A stretch of DNA of 64,000 nucleotides, taken from NCBI GenBank assembly GCA_009917445.1, contig QZEE01000001.1, forward strand, positions 62,001-126,000, read 5' to 3'. The stretch is from a bacterium D16-76. GTDB taxonomy: Bacteria; Bacillota; Clostridia; Oscillospirales; Acutalibacteraceae. A program made the translations under genes and the position numbers. Positions 8,493-18,600 of the stretch are shown piece by piece. Numbering within the stretch: the first letter of the stretch is position 1; every line of letters begins with the position of its first letter. The notes below the pieces were generated by a model. That model was not told the DNA's origin and did not search any database. It saw only the letters and a list, made by a program, of their open reading frames with translations.

Positions 8493-9440
8493 TCAGCGCG
8501 GCTGCCCGTCTGCCAAGTCTTCCGGCGGGCGGGCAAAAAGCTTTTCCGGCTGGAAGCTTTGGGCAGAAAGGTTGTAAAGGATCACCGACAGCACAGCCAG
8601 CCCCGCGGCCACCGCCAGCAGCACCGCCCAATGGAGGCGGAATACCCCGGTAAATTGCACCAGGTACACCAAGACCACCGGCAAAACCAGGTAGCCCAAA
8701 GTCTGCATAGCCTCGCCGGTGCTGTGCACCCGGGTGATGATCAGGCTAACAAACACCACAGAAAAAACAGACATGGCCGGCGTTACCAGGAAAACCAGCA
8801 CCAGCCAGTCAATGCGCAGGAAAAAGGGCGCGCCGGTAAGCAAATCCCCCACAGCGGCGGTGAGGAAAAAGGCCGCAAAAGCTACCACCGATAGGAACGT
8901 GGACAAAAGGGTGCAGCCGGTAACCTTGGCGTTAAAGATGGATTTGGCATCCATGCTGGAAAGCAGCAGGGTTTCCAGGGTGCCTTCTTCCTTTTCCCCC
9001 ATAAAGGCGCAGGCAGAGGACACCGCCCCCGTAAGCAGCGGCACACACAGAAGCAGCATGGGGCACAAAAGCGTGGTAAAGGCTTCAATCCATGCCTGGC
9101 GGTATTCCAGCTTCCCTTTAAACTCGGGCAGCAGGGCCCATATACCCTTTGGCACCTGGGCCCCTGAGGGGATGGGGGTCAACGAAATGGCCGCAAAATA
9201 AACCATAGGGATGACCACCGCCAGCAATAACGGCACCAGCATCAAAAGGGCCCGCACACCTTTGCGGCCCCACACCGCGCCCAAATCTTTTTTCACCAAA
9301 ATAATTTCCGAGGAAGAAAAGATGGCCCTACCCGTCTTCCCTGTCTTCCCCGGGCTGTTCCGCCTGGACGGCTGCCCCACTGTCTGCTGCGGGGGCCCCG
9401 GCGGGGCTGTCTTCCGGCTTCTGTCTGGTTTGCTGCCCAT
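8493..9440 (-). CDS. ABC-2 type transporter permease
   Basis: This 315-residue membrane protein has about six transmembrane segments, starting with LLMLVPLLLAVVIPMVYFAA near residue 66, and forms an exporter with the upstream ATPase. The context GEKEEGTLETLLLS is a classic ABC-2 permease sequence. The ATG at 9440 has an excellent binding site (AAGGGAGG, 6-base spacing), although this makes the gene overlap the ATPase by 113 bases and adds a proline/arginine-rich N-terminus of about 40 residues. A GTG at 9296 would give a more typical N-terminus but has a poor binding site. The substrate is unknown. Confidence 0.85.
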   Translation of the reverse strand: MGSKPDRSRKTAPPGPPQQTVGQPSRRNSPGKTGKTGRAIFSSSEIILVKKDLGAVWGRKGVRALLMLVPLLLAVVIPMVYFAAISLTPIPSGAQVPKGIWALLPEFKGKLEYRQAWIEAFTTLLCPMLLLCVPLLTGAVSSACAFMGEKEEGTLETLLLSSMDAKSIFNAKVTGCTLLSTFLSVVAFAAFFLTAAVGDLLTGAPFFLRIDWLVLVFLVTPAMSVFSVVFVSLIITRVHSTGEAMQTLGYLVLPVVLVYLVQFTGVFRLHWAVLLAVAAGLAVLSVILYNLSAQSFQPEKLFARPPEDLADGQPR

Positions 9441-10353
9441 ATGCTGCCTCCCTTCTTTTGCCGCCTGCTAAATAGGCCCGGTAGATTTCATCCAGCGCCG
9501 GCCGGATGAGCTTAGCTTCCCACAGGCGTTTCCCCTGCCCCACCGCCTGGGCAATAATGGCAGGCATTTCCTCCTCCGAGTCGATATCCTTCTGCCACAG
9601 CCCCTCCGAGAGTTGGAAGCCCGGCGGGGGCTCGTCCCCTTCTGCCAGCCGCAGGGCCGCCCGGAATCGCACCCCAGCCCCTTTCCGCAAAGACTCCTTA
9701 TCCCCCCGGGCAATAAGCACGCCCCCCTGCATCAAAGAAAAGCTTTGGCAGACTTTTTCAGCGTACCACATGTTCCGGGTGCCCAAAAGCAGGGCCGCGC
9801 CTTCTTCCTGTACAGAATAACGCAGCAAGGCCCGTACAATCTCCGCTGTGTCCGGGTCCAGGCCCCGGGCGGCTTCGTCTATCAGCAGCACCCGGGGGGT
9901 GTGCATCAGGGCCCGGGCTAGACTGGCCCGGCGGGTGACACCGGTGGGCAGGGCCCCGGCTTTTTCGTCCCGGTACTCCCAAATGTCCAGCCGGTGAAGC
10001 AAAAAAGAGGAACGCTCCTGGGCGTCATTAGCATCCATATTGTGGATGCCGGCGAAAAAGCGCAGGTTTTCCGCTAAAGTCATGGTGCGGTACAGGGGCG
10101 CTGTTTCCAGCACCACCCCCAGTTGGGCGTGAAGCTTGGCAGTCTCAAAAGCCGGGGACATGCCCAACACCGAGCATTCCCCAGCCGTGGGCCTGCACAG
10201 CCCTGAAAGCAGGCGGATCAAGGTGGTCTTGCCAGACCCCTCGTGGCCCGCAAAGGCCATGGCGCTGCCCTGGGGCACCTGCAGGTTGACCCCCTGCAGC
10301 ACGGTGCGCCCCTCATATTGCTTGGTAAGGCCATAGGCCGTAATAGCGTCCAT
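9328..10353 (-). CDS. ABC transporter ATP-binding protein
   Basis: This 341-residue ATPase powers the ABC-2 permease downstream. Walker A is GHEGSGKTT near residue 37. Walker B is RVLLIDEAARGLDPD near 155, preceded by the TGVTRRASLARAL signature region, in which the usual LSGGQ is replaced by TGVTR. The C-terminal 45 residues are a low-complexity Gln/Pro/Ala/Glu tail that lies over the permease start. The ATG at 10353 follows AAAGGGGG. The degenerate signature motif is unusual and may lower ATPase turnover. Confidence 0.88.
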   Translation of the reverse strand: MDAITAYGLTKQYEGRTVLQGVNLQVPQGSAMAFAGHEGSGKTTLIRLLSGLCRPTAGECSVLGMSPAFETAKLHAQLGVVLETAPLYRTMTLAENLRFFAGIHNMDANDAQERSSFLLHRLDIWEYRDEKAGALPTGVTRRASLARALMHTPRVLLIDEAARGLDPDTAEIVRALLRYSVQEEGAALLLGTRNMWYAEKVCQSFSLMQGGVLIARGDKESLRKGAGVRFRAALRLAEGDEPPPGFQLSEGLWQKDIDSEEEMPAIIAQAVGQGKRLWEAKLIRPALDEIYRAYLAGGKRREAAYGQQTRQKPEDSPAGAPAADSGAAVQAEQPGEDREDG

Positions 10354-10374
10354 AAGCGCCCCCTTTCTCAAAAA

Positions 10375-10962
10375 TCAGCGCCGTATGTCTGACGTGCCGT
10401 GTTCGTGGAGGTAAGTAGCCTCTAAATCGGCCAAATGCAGCTTCACCGCCAGCGGGTAACGGTCAAAGGCCGTGCTGAGTGCAAAGCTGCCTCCCTTTAC
10501 AGAATCGTCAAAGCCCCCCATATGCCACCGCACAGCCATGGCTTCGGCAGGCTTTAAGCGCACAAAGCGCTCAATAAGGTACACCGATTTTTCACCGTGG
10601 CCAAAGGGGAACGCGTCCTCTATCATGTAAAAGGGCTTCTTTTCCCACTGGCCGGTCTCTTCATTTTTGACATTGCGGGTAGAGGTCTTATAAAACTGGG
10701 CCTTGCACACATCGTGCAGCAGGCCGCACAGGGCAAAACTTTCCTCGTTGTCGCCCTCGTCAAAATATTTGCCCCGCAGCACTTTGTAGACGTTAAGGCT
10801 GTGCTGAACCAAGCCGCACTCGCAGGCACAGTGGTATTTGGTGCTGGCCGGGGCGGTAAAAAAGTCTGTGCCGGAAAGCCAGCTCAACAGCTTTTCGCCG
10901 CCCTCGCGAGTGACGTGTTCTTGGAATACCGCAAAAAATTCTTCTTTAAACGGGTTGTCCAT
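10375..10962 (-). CDS. HD-domain hydrolase
   Basis: This 195-residue metal-dependent phosphohydrolase has the HD motifs QHSLNVYKVL near residue 54 and LLHDVCKAQFY near 84, and a distal metal ligand region near 140 (MAVRWHMGG). The substrate is unknown; the family includes nucleotidases and cyclic-nucleotide phosphodiesterases. AAGAAAGGGGG precedes the start. It lies 21 bases upstream of the ABC ATPase and downstream of YitT, all in one direction. Confidence 0.85.
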   Translation of the reverse strand: MDNPFKEEFFAVFQEHVTREGGEKLLSWLSGTDFFTAPASTKYHCACECGLVQHSLNVYKVLRGKYFDEGDNEESFALCGLLHDVCKAQFYKTSTRNVKNEETGQWEKKPFYMIEDAFPFGHGEKSVYLIERFVRLKPAEAMAVRWHMGGFDDSVKGGSFALSTAFDRYPLAVKLHLADLEATYLHEHGTSDIRR

Positions 10963-10991
10963 TGGGCAGCCCCCTTTCTTTTTTGTGGGTG

Positions 10992-11888
10992 CTAGACCGT
11001 GCGGAACCCCTTGCCGATGATCTCACTGGTGTTGGTGATGAACATAAAGCACTGGGGGTCCAGGACCTTGCATCTTTGCCGCAGGCGTATAGCCTCGCCA
11101 CGGCGGCAGGCAATGAGCACCACCTTGCAGCCGGCATGGCTGTAGGCGCCCATAGCGTCTATCACGGTAGAGCTGCGGTTCATGTCCTGGATAATATAGT
11201 CGCATATCTCCTGGGGCTTTGAGGTGACAATGGCAAAAAACTTGCATAGGTTGATGCTTTCAATGACAGAATCCACCACAAACGCCTTTAAAAACAGCCC
11301 CAGCAACGAGAAAAGGCCGGTCCGCATGCCGAAGATAAAACAGGAGGACAAGGCAATCAGGCCGTCGCTGACAAAGAGGGCCTTGCCAATGTCGGTGATG
11401 CTGGTGTATTTTTTCAAAATCATGGCTACAATGTCCGTGCCGCCGCTGGAAGCGTTGTTGTTAAACAGCAGTGCCGAGCCCACAGCCGGCAGCATAATGG
11501 CAAAGCAAAGCTCCAGCAAGGGCTGGTCCGTAAAAGGAGTTTCCATGGGGAGCACCTTTTCAAACAGCCAGGTTTCAAAAGAAAACATGACGCTGCAATA
11601 GGCCGTCCAAAAGCCGAAGCCCCTGCCCAGGAAAATAAATCCCACCACCAAAAGGGCGATATTGATAACCGACATCATCGTGGCCGGGGACAGCACAGGG
11701 CTGGGGATCAGCCGGCCCAGGATGATCGCCAAGCCGCTGACGCCGCCGGTGGTAAAGTTATTGGGGAACTTAAAAAAGTAGACCCCCAGCGAAAGCAGGA
11801 ACACGCCCGCGTTGATGACAAAAAAATTTTTTACCTCTTCCCTGCCAACGTGCGGCAGGGAAAGGTGCTTAGGTGAACCTTCCTCCAT
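10992..11888 (-). CDS. YitT family membrane protein
   Basis: This 298-residue protein has five or six hydrophobic segments, with the family motif NNFTTGGVSGLA near residue 42 and NNASSGGTDI near 143. A C-terminal cytoplasmic DUF2179 domain covers about residues 210-295. The function is unknown, though transport has been proposed for the family. The ATG at 11888 follows GGAGGAAGGG, so it is preferred over a TTG at 11909. Confidence 0.9.
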   Translation of the reverse strand: MEEGSPKHLSLPHVGREEVKNFFVINAGVFLLSLGVYFFKFPNNFTTGGVSGLAIILGRLIPSPVLSPATMMSVINIALLVVGFIFLGRGFGFWTAYCSVMFSFETWLFEKVLPMETPFTDQPLLELCFAIMLPAVGSALLFNNNASSGGTDIVAMILKKYTSITDIGKALFVSDGLIALSSCFIFGMRTGLFSLLGLFLKAFVVDSVIESINLCKFFAIVTSKPQEICDYIIQDMNRSSTVIDAMGAYSHAGCKVVLIACRRGEAIRLRQRCKVLDPQCFMFITNTSEIIGKGFRTV

Positions 11889-12037
11889 GGTACCCTTCCT
11901 CCGTTTCAACGTTTGAGAGCTTTTTCAGATTTTCCCTGACAATATGGATTTTACCACCCTTTGCCCTATTTTACAACCCGTTTCCCATAAAAAAGCCGCG
12001 CCCACAAAACACAGGGTACGGCTTTTTCATATGAAGG

Positions 12038-12345
12038 TTAAGGCTCCTGTTGATCTTGGGAGCGCTGGGTGTCAAAGCCAGCCGAATAACGCTTTTTCAG
12101 CTTATCCAGGTTGCCTTGCAGAATCTTCTCTAACGGGATGCCAAGGGCCGTAGCAGTCTCTGCCAGATACCAAACGATGCCGCCCAGCTCCTTTATCCGT
12201 GCTTCGCGGTCTAAAGCATGGCCCTGGAACATGGTTTTCTTTACAATGTCGATGGCTTCGCCGCACAGGCCCATCACGCTGTTGATGAGGACAGCTCCGG
12301 GTTGAGGGTGGCCATGGCCTCTTTCTGGTATTCGTTTGCCGTCAT
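12038..12345 (-). pseudogene. MazG-like nucleotide pyrophosphohydrolase, frameshifted
   Basis: The ATG at 12345 starts MTANEYQKEAMATLN, the usual N-terminus of small MazG-like proteins, but the frame hits TGA at 12276-12274. One extra C in the CCC run at 12299-12301 would join it to the second frame (PGAVLINSVMGLCGEAID and onward to 12038), giving about 102 residues, the family length. The conserved ELGD of the family reads ELGG here, so a metal ligand is also lost. Both changes suggest decay, although a one-base assembly error remains possible. It follows the sugar isomerase stop by 9 bases. Confidence 0.75.
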
Positions 12346-12354
12346 ACTGGTGCC

Positions 12355-13197
12355 TTACCGGATGAGGCTTTCAAGGAACTTGACGGCGGCGCCGATATCC
12401 TTTTCCGGGTCGTCCCCCACCTCGCGCTCGATGGTAAGGAAGCCCTTGAAGCCAATCTCATGCAAAGCCTTGAGATAGTTGGGGAAGTCCACGTCGCCCT
12501 CGCCCAAAGGCAGCTCGATATAAGAGGGATCGTTGAGCATTTCACTCTCCACCATGCCATAGAGCACCTCCGGGTCGCGGACAGCCAGACGGCGGCCGTC
12601 TTTGGCGTGAGTGTGCACGATATAATCTTTCAAAGTGTACACGGCCTGTACGGGGTCGTCGCCTGTTACCATGACGAAGTTAGCCGGGTCCAGGTTCACC
12701 GCCACGCCAGTAGAGTGCAGGCCGTCCAGAAATTTTTTCAAAGTGGCGGCTTTCTCCGGGCCGGTCTCAATGGCAAAGTGTGCCTGCATCTCATCCGCAT
12801 AAGCGGCCAACTGGCCGCAGGCCTCCTGCATAACGGCATAGCGGGGATGGGCCGGGTCTTCGGGCACCACGCCAATATGGGTGGTGACAACGTCGGTCTC
12901 CAAATCCTTCGCCAAATCTAAAATGCGCTTAGACTGCTCAATGAGCCCAGGGTTGAGTTCCGGGTTGACAAAGCCCTTGCCCAAGTCGCCGCAAAGGGCG
13001 GATACGGTAAGGCCATGGCCCTTTACAGCCTTCAAAAACTCTTTGCGCTTCTGGGCGTCCAGCTTTTCCGGGGACATCTCCCCCCGGGTGGCGTACACCT
13101 GGATGCCTTTGGCCCCTAGGGCCGCGGCTTTGTCCAGGGCGGTGAGCATGTCCGTGCGGAAGGAATCCAGCATAACGCCAATAGAAAAGGGATACAT
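12355..13197 (-). CDS. Sugar phosphate isomerase/epimerase (xylose isomerase-like TIM barrel)
   Basis: This 280-residue protein is a predicted AP-endonuclease-2-type TIM barrel that isomerises or epimerises sugars. Metal-binding landmarks are THIGVVPEDP near residue 106, FAIETGPE near 140, NLDPANF near 168 and HTHAKDG near 194. GGAGAAG precedes the ATG. It lies with a Gfo/Idh/MocA dehydrogenase, a pairing typical of inositol or rare-sugar oxidation pathways. The exact substrate cannot be told from sequence. Confidence 0.88.
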   Translation of the reverse strand: MYPFSIGVMLDSFRTDMLTALDKAAALGAKGIQVYATRGEMSPEKLDAQKRKEFLKAVKGHGLTVSALCGDLGKGFVNPELNPGLIEQSKRILDLAKDLETDVVTTHIGVVPEDPAHPRYAVMQEACGQLAAYADEMQAHFAIETGPEKAATLKKFLDGLHSTGVAVNLDPANFVMVTGDDPVQAVYTLKDYIVHTHAKDGRRLAVRDPEVLYGMVESEMLNDPSYIELPLGEGDVDFPNYLKALHEIGFKGFLTIEREVGDDPEKDIGAAVKFLESLIR

Positions 13198-13218
13198 AAC
13201 GCTTCTCCTTATCAGTTT

Positions 13219-13650
13219 TTATAGTTGTCTTTTGTGTGCTTCCAGGAACGTGCGCAGCGGGCGGCGCACAGGCGGGCTGATCTGCCCATCTTCTGGGACA
13301 GCGTCCATGTCGAACCATTTCAGGTTCCGGACCTCGCTTTCCTGCGCTTTCAACTCGCCGGAAAAATCATTGCTGGTAAAAACGATGTCAATGATGTCCA
13401 CCTCGTTGCCATCCGGGTAAACATGGTGCAGGTCCGGGCCAGAGAACACGCCAAACAGTTCCAGGGAACGGACGGTAAGCCCTGTTTCCTCCAAAGTTTC
13501 CCGCTTGGCTGCTTCCTCGACGATCTCCCCCAGTTCAATCCTCCCGCCAGGATATCCCCAGCATTTGTTGTCCTGCCGCTGCTGCAACAAGATTCTATTA
13601 TCCTTGTAAACGATAACACTCGCCCCGGTAAGCTGAAATTTTTTAGGCAT
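13219..13650 (-). CDS. NUDIX hydrolase
   Basis: This protein of about 143 residues hydrolyses nucleoside diphosphates linked to another moiety. The Nudix box GRIELGEIVEEAAKRETLEE followed by TGL (residues about 38-60) has all catalytic residues of GX5EX7REUXEEXGU. The ATG at 13650 is preferred over a GTG at 13659. The substrate is unknown. It is inserted between two sugar-metabolism genes on the same strand. Confidence 0.92.
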   Translation of the reverse strand: MPKKFQLTGASVIVYKDNRILLQQRQDNKCWGYPGGRIELGEIVEEAAKRETLEETGLTVRSLELFGVFSGPDLHHVYPDGNEVDIIDIVFTSNDFSGELKAQESEVRNLKWFDMDAVPEDGQISPPVRRPLRTFLEAHKRQL

Positions 13651-13673
13651 TATAAACACATCCCATTAGATTT

Positions 13674-14729
13674 TTAACCGTTCAGCACAATTTCCCGGTG
13701 CTGCTCGGAGGAATCATAAATAGCCTGCATCATCTGCGCTGTGACGATCACAGTATCGATATGGCTGGGCAGCTTCTTGCCGGTCTTGATGCAGTCGATA
13801 AAGGCATCGATCTCGTTCTGGAACATGTCCCGGGTAGAGTATTGGGGGGTAAACTCCACCAGCGCGCCGTTTTCCACAGTATACAGGGTGAAATCCGCGC
13901 CATACTGCAAGCGGATGCCGCCCTTGTCCCCCATAAAGTCGATATAGCGGTCTTCGACGCCGATGTTCTGGGCCCAGGCGCCGTTAAGGGTAATGACCGG
14001 GCCAGAGGTACGAATCATGCCGGTAACCGAGTCGTCCACATCGTACACGCCGTCATATTTCGGAGGGCCGGCCCACATGTCCTTGTAGACGTAGTTCTCC
14101 ATGTCCTTGCCCAGCTTGCAGAAGGCTTCGCCGCTGACCGTGTGCACCGTGGGGTCGCCACAGCAGTACATGACGATATCCAGGTAATGTACGCCCCAGT
14201 CAATAAGCGCGCCGCCGCCCGCAATAGCCTTGGTGGTGAAAGCTCCGCCCAGGCCAGGGATGGAGCGGTGGGCCCGGAAGCTCACATACACATGGTGTAT
14301 GCTGCCCAGGCGTCCGGAATCGATATACTCCTTCATGCGGTTGACGCCGTCGTTAAAACGGTTGACTACGCCGATATTCAGCACCTTGCCGGTCTCATGC
14401 TGAACCTTCTGCATCTCCAAGGCCTCGGCATAGGTGCGGGCGGCAGGCTTTTCGCACAGCACATTCTTGCCGGCTCGCAGGGCGTCCATAGCAATAATGG
14501 GGTGCATGTTGTTAGGGGTGCAGACCGACACAGCCTCGATCTCCGGGTCCTTCAAAGCGTCGTGGTAATCGACAATGGCGGTGCCGCAGCCATATTTCTC
14601 CACGGCTTTCTCAGCGCGCTCGGGGATGATGTCGCAGAAATACTTGATCTCCGCCTCGGGGTTCTTCATGTAGGAAGGGATATGGGCGGCGTTGGCAATG
14701 GTGCCGCAGCCAATAACAGCTACCTTCAT
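13674..14729 (-). CDS. Gfo/Idh/MocA family oxidoreductase
   Basis: This 351-residue NAD(P)-dependent dehydrogenase acts on sugars or inositols. The Rossmann motif VIGCGTIANAAH is at residues 5-16 and the catalytic region CEKPAARTYAEA lies near 92. GGGALIDWGVHYLDIV near 180 holds the conserved Asp and His. The ATG at 14729 is chosen because it opens the Rossmann strand and follows AAGGAG. It is probably the first gene of the unit with the NUDIX and sugar isomerase genes. Confidence 0.93.
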   Translation of the reverse strand: MKVAVIGCGTIANAAHIPSYMKNPEAEIKYFCDIIPERAEKAVEKYGCGTAIVDYHDALKDPEIEAVSVCTPNNMHPIIAMDALRAGKNVLCEKPAARTYAEALEMQKVQHETGKVLNIGVVNRFNDGVNRMKEYIDSGRLGSIHHVYVSFRAHRSIPGLGGAFTTKAIAGGGALIDWGVHYLDIVMYCCGDPTVHTVSGEAFCKLGKDMENYVYKDMWAGPPKYDGVYDVDDSVTGMIRTSGPVITLNGAWAQNIGVEDRYIDFMGDKGGIRLQYGADFTLYTVENGALVEFTPQYSTRDMFQNEIDAFIDCIKTGKKLPSHIDTVIVTAQMMQAIYDSSEQHREIVLNG

Positions 14730-14850
14730 AGGGCACTCTCCTTCGTTTTTTAGTGGTTTCGGGCGTATTTCCAAGCTTATGGTGATTATACCCTACCCCG
14801 CCGGCTTTTGCAATGCAAATTTCACAAAAATTTGCCCCCTCTTTTTTAGA

Positions 14851-14880
14851 TTTACAAGCCTGAGCTCGGTATGGTATAAT
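14851..14880 (+). promoter_or_regulatory. Sigma-A-type promoter of the nitroreductase gene
   Basis: TTTACA (14851-14856) is 18 bp from a consensus TATAAT (14875-14880), 44 bases before the start codon. Confidence 0.75.
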
Positions 14881-14923
14881 GGTGCCGGAAAACAGAATAT
14901 CGAAAAGAAAGGATGACAGCCAT

Positions 14924-15631
14924 ATGAATGAAACCATACGTGTCTTAATGGAGCGCAAATCGGTACGCCAGTTTGAAAAAAAGGATATCCCGGCTGATAT
15001 CAAAGAAACGATCCTGGCCGCGGCCATGCGGGCCCCCACAGCGGGCAACTCCATGCTCTACTCCATCTTAGACATAACCGACCAAAAATTGAAAGACCTG
15101 CTGGCCGAAAGCTGCGACCACCAGCCCTTCATCGCCACCGCCCCCCTTGTATTGGTGTTTGTGGCGGACTACCGCCGCTGGGTGCGCAAATTCGCCCAGG
15201 CCGGCTGTGAGGCCCCCAAGCCCCGCATGAGCGACCTGATCCTCGCCGCCAACGACACGGTTATCGCCGCCCATGCCGCCTGCGTGGCCGCTGAGAGCCT
15301 GGGCATTGGCTCCTGTTACATCGGCGATATTATCGAGCAGTGGGAGACCCACCAGAAAGCCTTTAACCTGCCCCAGTACGTGGCTCCGGTTTCTATGCTG
15401 GTGTTCGGCTACCCCACCCAGATCCAGAAGGACCGCAAGCAGACCACCCGGTTCCCCAAAGAGATGATTATTTTTGAAAACACCTACCATGACCTTACCG
15501 AAGAGGAATTAACAGACTACTACGACGACGAAAGGGCCGTGGCCTTCTGCAAGCGGAAGTACACGTCAGATTTTGCCCTGGAAATGGAACGTTCTACAAA
15601 AGAGATCGTGAAAAACTGGATGGGAGAATAA
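14924..15631 (+). CDS. Nitroreductase family protein (NfsA/FRP type)
   Basis: This 235-residue FMN-dependent oxidoreductase uses NAD(P)H to reduce nitro compounds, quinones or flavins. ERKSVRQFEKKDIP at residues 8-21 is the FMN phosphate-binding start of the fold, AMRAPTAGNSMLYS follows, and ESLGIGSCYIGDI lies near 125. The ATG at 14924 follows AAAGGATGA. The gene is monocistronic between its own promoter and a terminator. Confidence 0.9.
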   Translation: MNETIRVLMERKSVRQFEKKDIPADIKETILAAAMRAPTAGNSMLYSILDITDQKLKDLLAESCDHQPFIATAPLVLVFVADYRRWVRKFAQAGCEAPKPRMSDLILAANDTVIAAHAACVAAESLGIGSCYIGDIIEQWETHQKAFNLPQYVAPVSMLVFGYPTQIQKDRKQTTRFPKEMIIFENTYHDLTEEELTDYYDDERAVAFCKRKYTSDFALEMERSTKEIVKNWMGE

Positions 15632-15642
15632 TCCCGCCCAGC

Positions 15643-15685
15643 AAAGCGGAGATATAAAGGCATAAACCTTTACATCTCCGCTTTT
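15643..15685. terminator. Bidirectional terminator
   Basis: AAAGCGGAGAT pairs with ATCTCCGCTTT, with further pairing between TAAAGG and CCTTTA. It ends both the nitroreductase gene and the convergent EndoQ-UvrD gene. Confidence 0.85.
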
Positions 15686-15697
15686 TCGCTATAACCT

Positions 15698-18600
15698 CTA
15701 AAACAAGCTCATCTGTTCCACCGGCTTCTCCCGGGCCGGTATATCCCCCTTTTCCAGCAGCCCCGGCGGGATTTCATCCAGGAAAGGCGAGGGTTCGCCA
15801 GAGGACAGCAGAACTAATTCTTCCCGGGCCCGGGTCAAGCCCACGTAGAACAGGCGGCGTTCCTCTTCTATATCCACGGGGCCTTTTGTCGATTCCAGCG
15901 GCAATACGCCCTTATTCACCCCAGAAAGGAAGACCACCGGGAATTCCAGCCCCTTTGCGCCGTGCAGGGTGCTCAGGTACACCGCCCCCGAAGCGTAGCT
16001 TTTGCCGGACACGCGGCGGAGGTCCGGCTCTTCTCCCAACAGCAGGAGGTTTACAAACGCCCCCATGCTGGGGGAAAAAGCCGCCATACTGCGCAAACGC
16101 TTGAGCCCCTTAGCCTTCGGCCATTGGGCCTCCCAGCTTTCCAACAGCTTTTCGGGTTTTTCCTGGATTCGCGGCAGGTAAGCCTCCGCCATTTCCAAAA
16201 AGCCTTGCAGGGCCGGTATGTCCCCCCACTCCCGGCGCAGCGCTTCCACATCCCCCGCCGCTGCCCGCCCGCAAAACCGGGCCGCTGTCTCCCGATGGTA
16301 GGCCGGGCAGCCCCACAGAAGCTTCAGGCAGGTTTGCAGGGCGTTGATATCAGAAAAATCCAGCAGGAACCGGAAGAAAGCCACCGTACCCACCACATCG
16401 TCTTCTTGAAGGAAATCGTCCCGCCCGCCAACCACGCAGGGGATGTCCTCCCGCCGCAGGCAGCGTTCCAGCAAAGCCAGCTGGCGGCGGGTGCGGCACA
16501 GCACCGCGATCTCCGAAAAAGCGTGGTACGCCTCCCGCTGATGGGCCCCCAGCATGTCCACGCCGCCGGTTATGGCGGCGATCTCTTTTGCCAAAAAAGC
16601 CCCTTCTGCGTATTCGTCCCCGCCCCGGTACCACCGCACCCGGGGCCCAGAGGGAAGCCCGCTTTCCAGTGCCCGGGGCCCGCCCTGGTTGTGGGCAATG
16701 ACCCCCAAAGCGCAATGTAAAATTTCCGGCGTAGAACGGTAATTGCGGCTCAGGCGGATTTCCCGCAGGCCGGGCTTATCCTCCCTTAACTGCTGGAAGC
16801 ACCGGCCCAAAGCACCCCGGAAGCCGTAAATGGACTGGTCTGGGTCGCCAATGACAAAAAGACTTTGGCCCCCCTGGGCCCAATGGAGCACCAGGCGGTA
16901 TTGCAGGGCGTTGCAGTCCTGGAACTCGTCCACCAAAAGGTGGGTAAAGCTTTTCGGGTTGGGCGGGTCTGCTTCCAGCGCTTGTACAAGAAGGTCGTCA
17001 AAATCCAGGCGGCCCGCCATAAGCTGGCGGTACTCGGCCAGCAAGCCGTCATCTACTGCAGCCTCTTGGGGTGCCATGCCGTTTTTCCGGCGGGAAACCT
17101 CTTCTAAAAACCGGCGTGGCGTCAAACTTAATCCCCTGCCTTCTAAAAGGGATTCCATAAGCCGCAGCGCTTCCCCTTCTTCCAAAAGGGCGGGCTTGCC
17201 CAACATCTGCCAGCACAGGCTGTGGAAAGTCCCAATAGCCATGCCCGAAACAGCCCTTTTCCCGCCCAGCCGCAGGGCCAGCCTGTCCCGCAATTCCCCT
17301 GCCGCCTGGTTGGTAAAGGTGACCGCCGTAATTTCCCGGGCCTTCGCGCCCTTCTCCGTAAGGAGGAACTGTACCCGGTCGCTAAGCGTTTTTGTCTTGC
17401 CCGCGCCCGGCCCAGCCACCACCGCCACCACCGGCTCTGAGGCCGTAGCCGCAGCCAGCTGTTCTTCGTTAGGCTGTACGGCAGCAGGGGCCGGTTCAGG
17501 CCCCACCCCGCTTTTAGGGGCAATAGCCCCCTTTTTCTTCCGGCCCGATTTTTGGGGGCTGTACATTTGAAACAAAGATGTCTGCCCCTGCAAAGCTTCA
17601 ATTTCGCTGGGGGTAAGCAAAATCACCGAACCAAACTGCCCGTCAAACCCGGCTTTGCGTTCCACGCGGCCTTGCCGCAGGCGGGAGATGCCCTCGGCCA
17701 CAGCAGGCCCGGCAACACGGCGTATATCCTCTAAAGACGACCCCCGCAAGATAGTAAATTCGGGGCCCAGCTCGTTTAACATGGACTCGTAACAGTTCTG
17801 CACCTTTTTGCCCGCAGCCGAGTACCCGCAGCAAGCGCCAATGACCTCTGTCAGCGGCACCAAGCTCTCAAAAGGCTTGGCACTTTCAGGGCGGAAGCCG
17901 TCCTCCCGGTCGGCCAGCTCTTCCACCCGGTGCTCAACACCAATGGTAACCTTTTTCCCGCATACCGGGCACCGGCCCCCCAGGGCCTCCGTCTCAGCAG
18001 GGGTAAGCACCACGCCGCAATTTCGGTGGCCGTCCAGGTGATACTTGCCCTCCTCCGGGAAAAACTCCAAGGTACCGCCAAAGCCCTCCCCGGTCTCTAT
18101 GGCGCGCTTCATGGCCGAATAAGACAAGTCTGTGTAAAGCAGATTAGCTTCACGCCCCAGCTTTTGAGGGGAATGGGCATCCGAATTGGACACAAGGGTG
18201 TAGCCGTCCAACTGGGAAACCCGCCAGTTCATAGGCGGATCCGAAGAAAGGCCCGTTTCCAGGGCGTGGATTTCACCGGAAAGGTCGCCAAAACATTCCT
18301 CTACCGTATGGAACTGGGAAAACGCGCCAAAAAGGGAAAAGTGCGGCGTCCATATATGGGCCGGTATAAACACGGCCTGAGGGCAGGCGTCCAAGGTGAT
18401 TTTCAACAAATCCCGGCTGTCCAGCCCCAAAATAGGCCGCCCGTCCGAGTGGAGGTTGCCAATGGCCTCTAACCGTGCCGAAAGGTTCCGGGCGCTGTCC
18501 AGCCCCGGCAAAAGGATGACATGGTGCACCTTGCGCACCTTGCTGTCCTTTTTATAGATACAGCTGATTTCCCCGGTAATAACGAACCGTACCTCCCCGC

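Noticed and set aside
12274-12345. Programmed -1 frameshifting in the MazG-like gene
   Set aside because: The site lacks a typical slippery heptamer and downstream structure, and the gene has also lost a metal ligand, so decay or assembly error is more likely.
13698-14753. 351-residue plus-strand frame opposite the Gfo/Idh/MocA gene
   Set aside because: It is an antisense shadow caused by GC-rich codons; valine, alanine and histidine rich with no motif.
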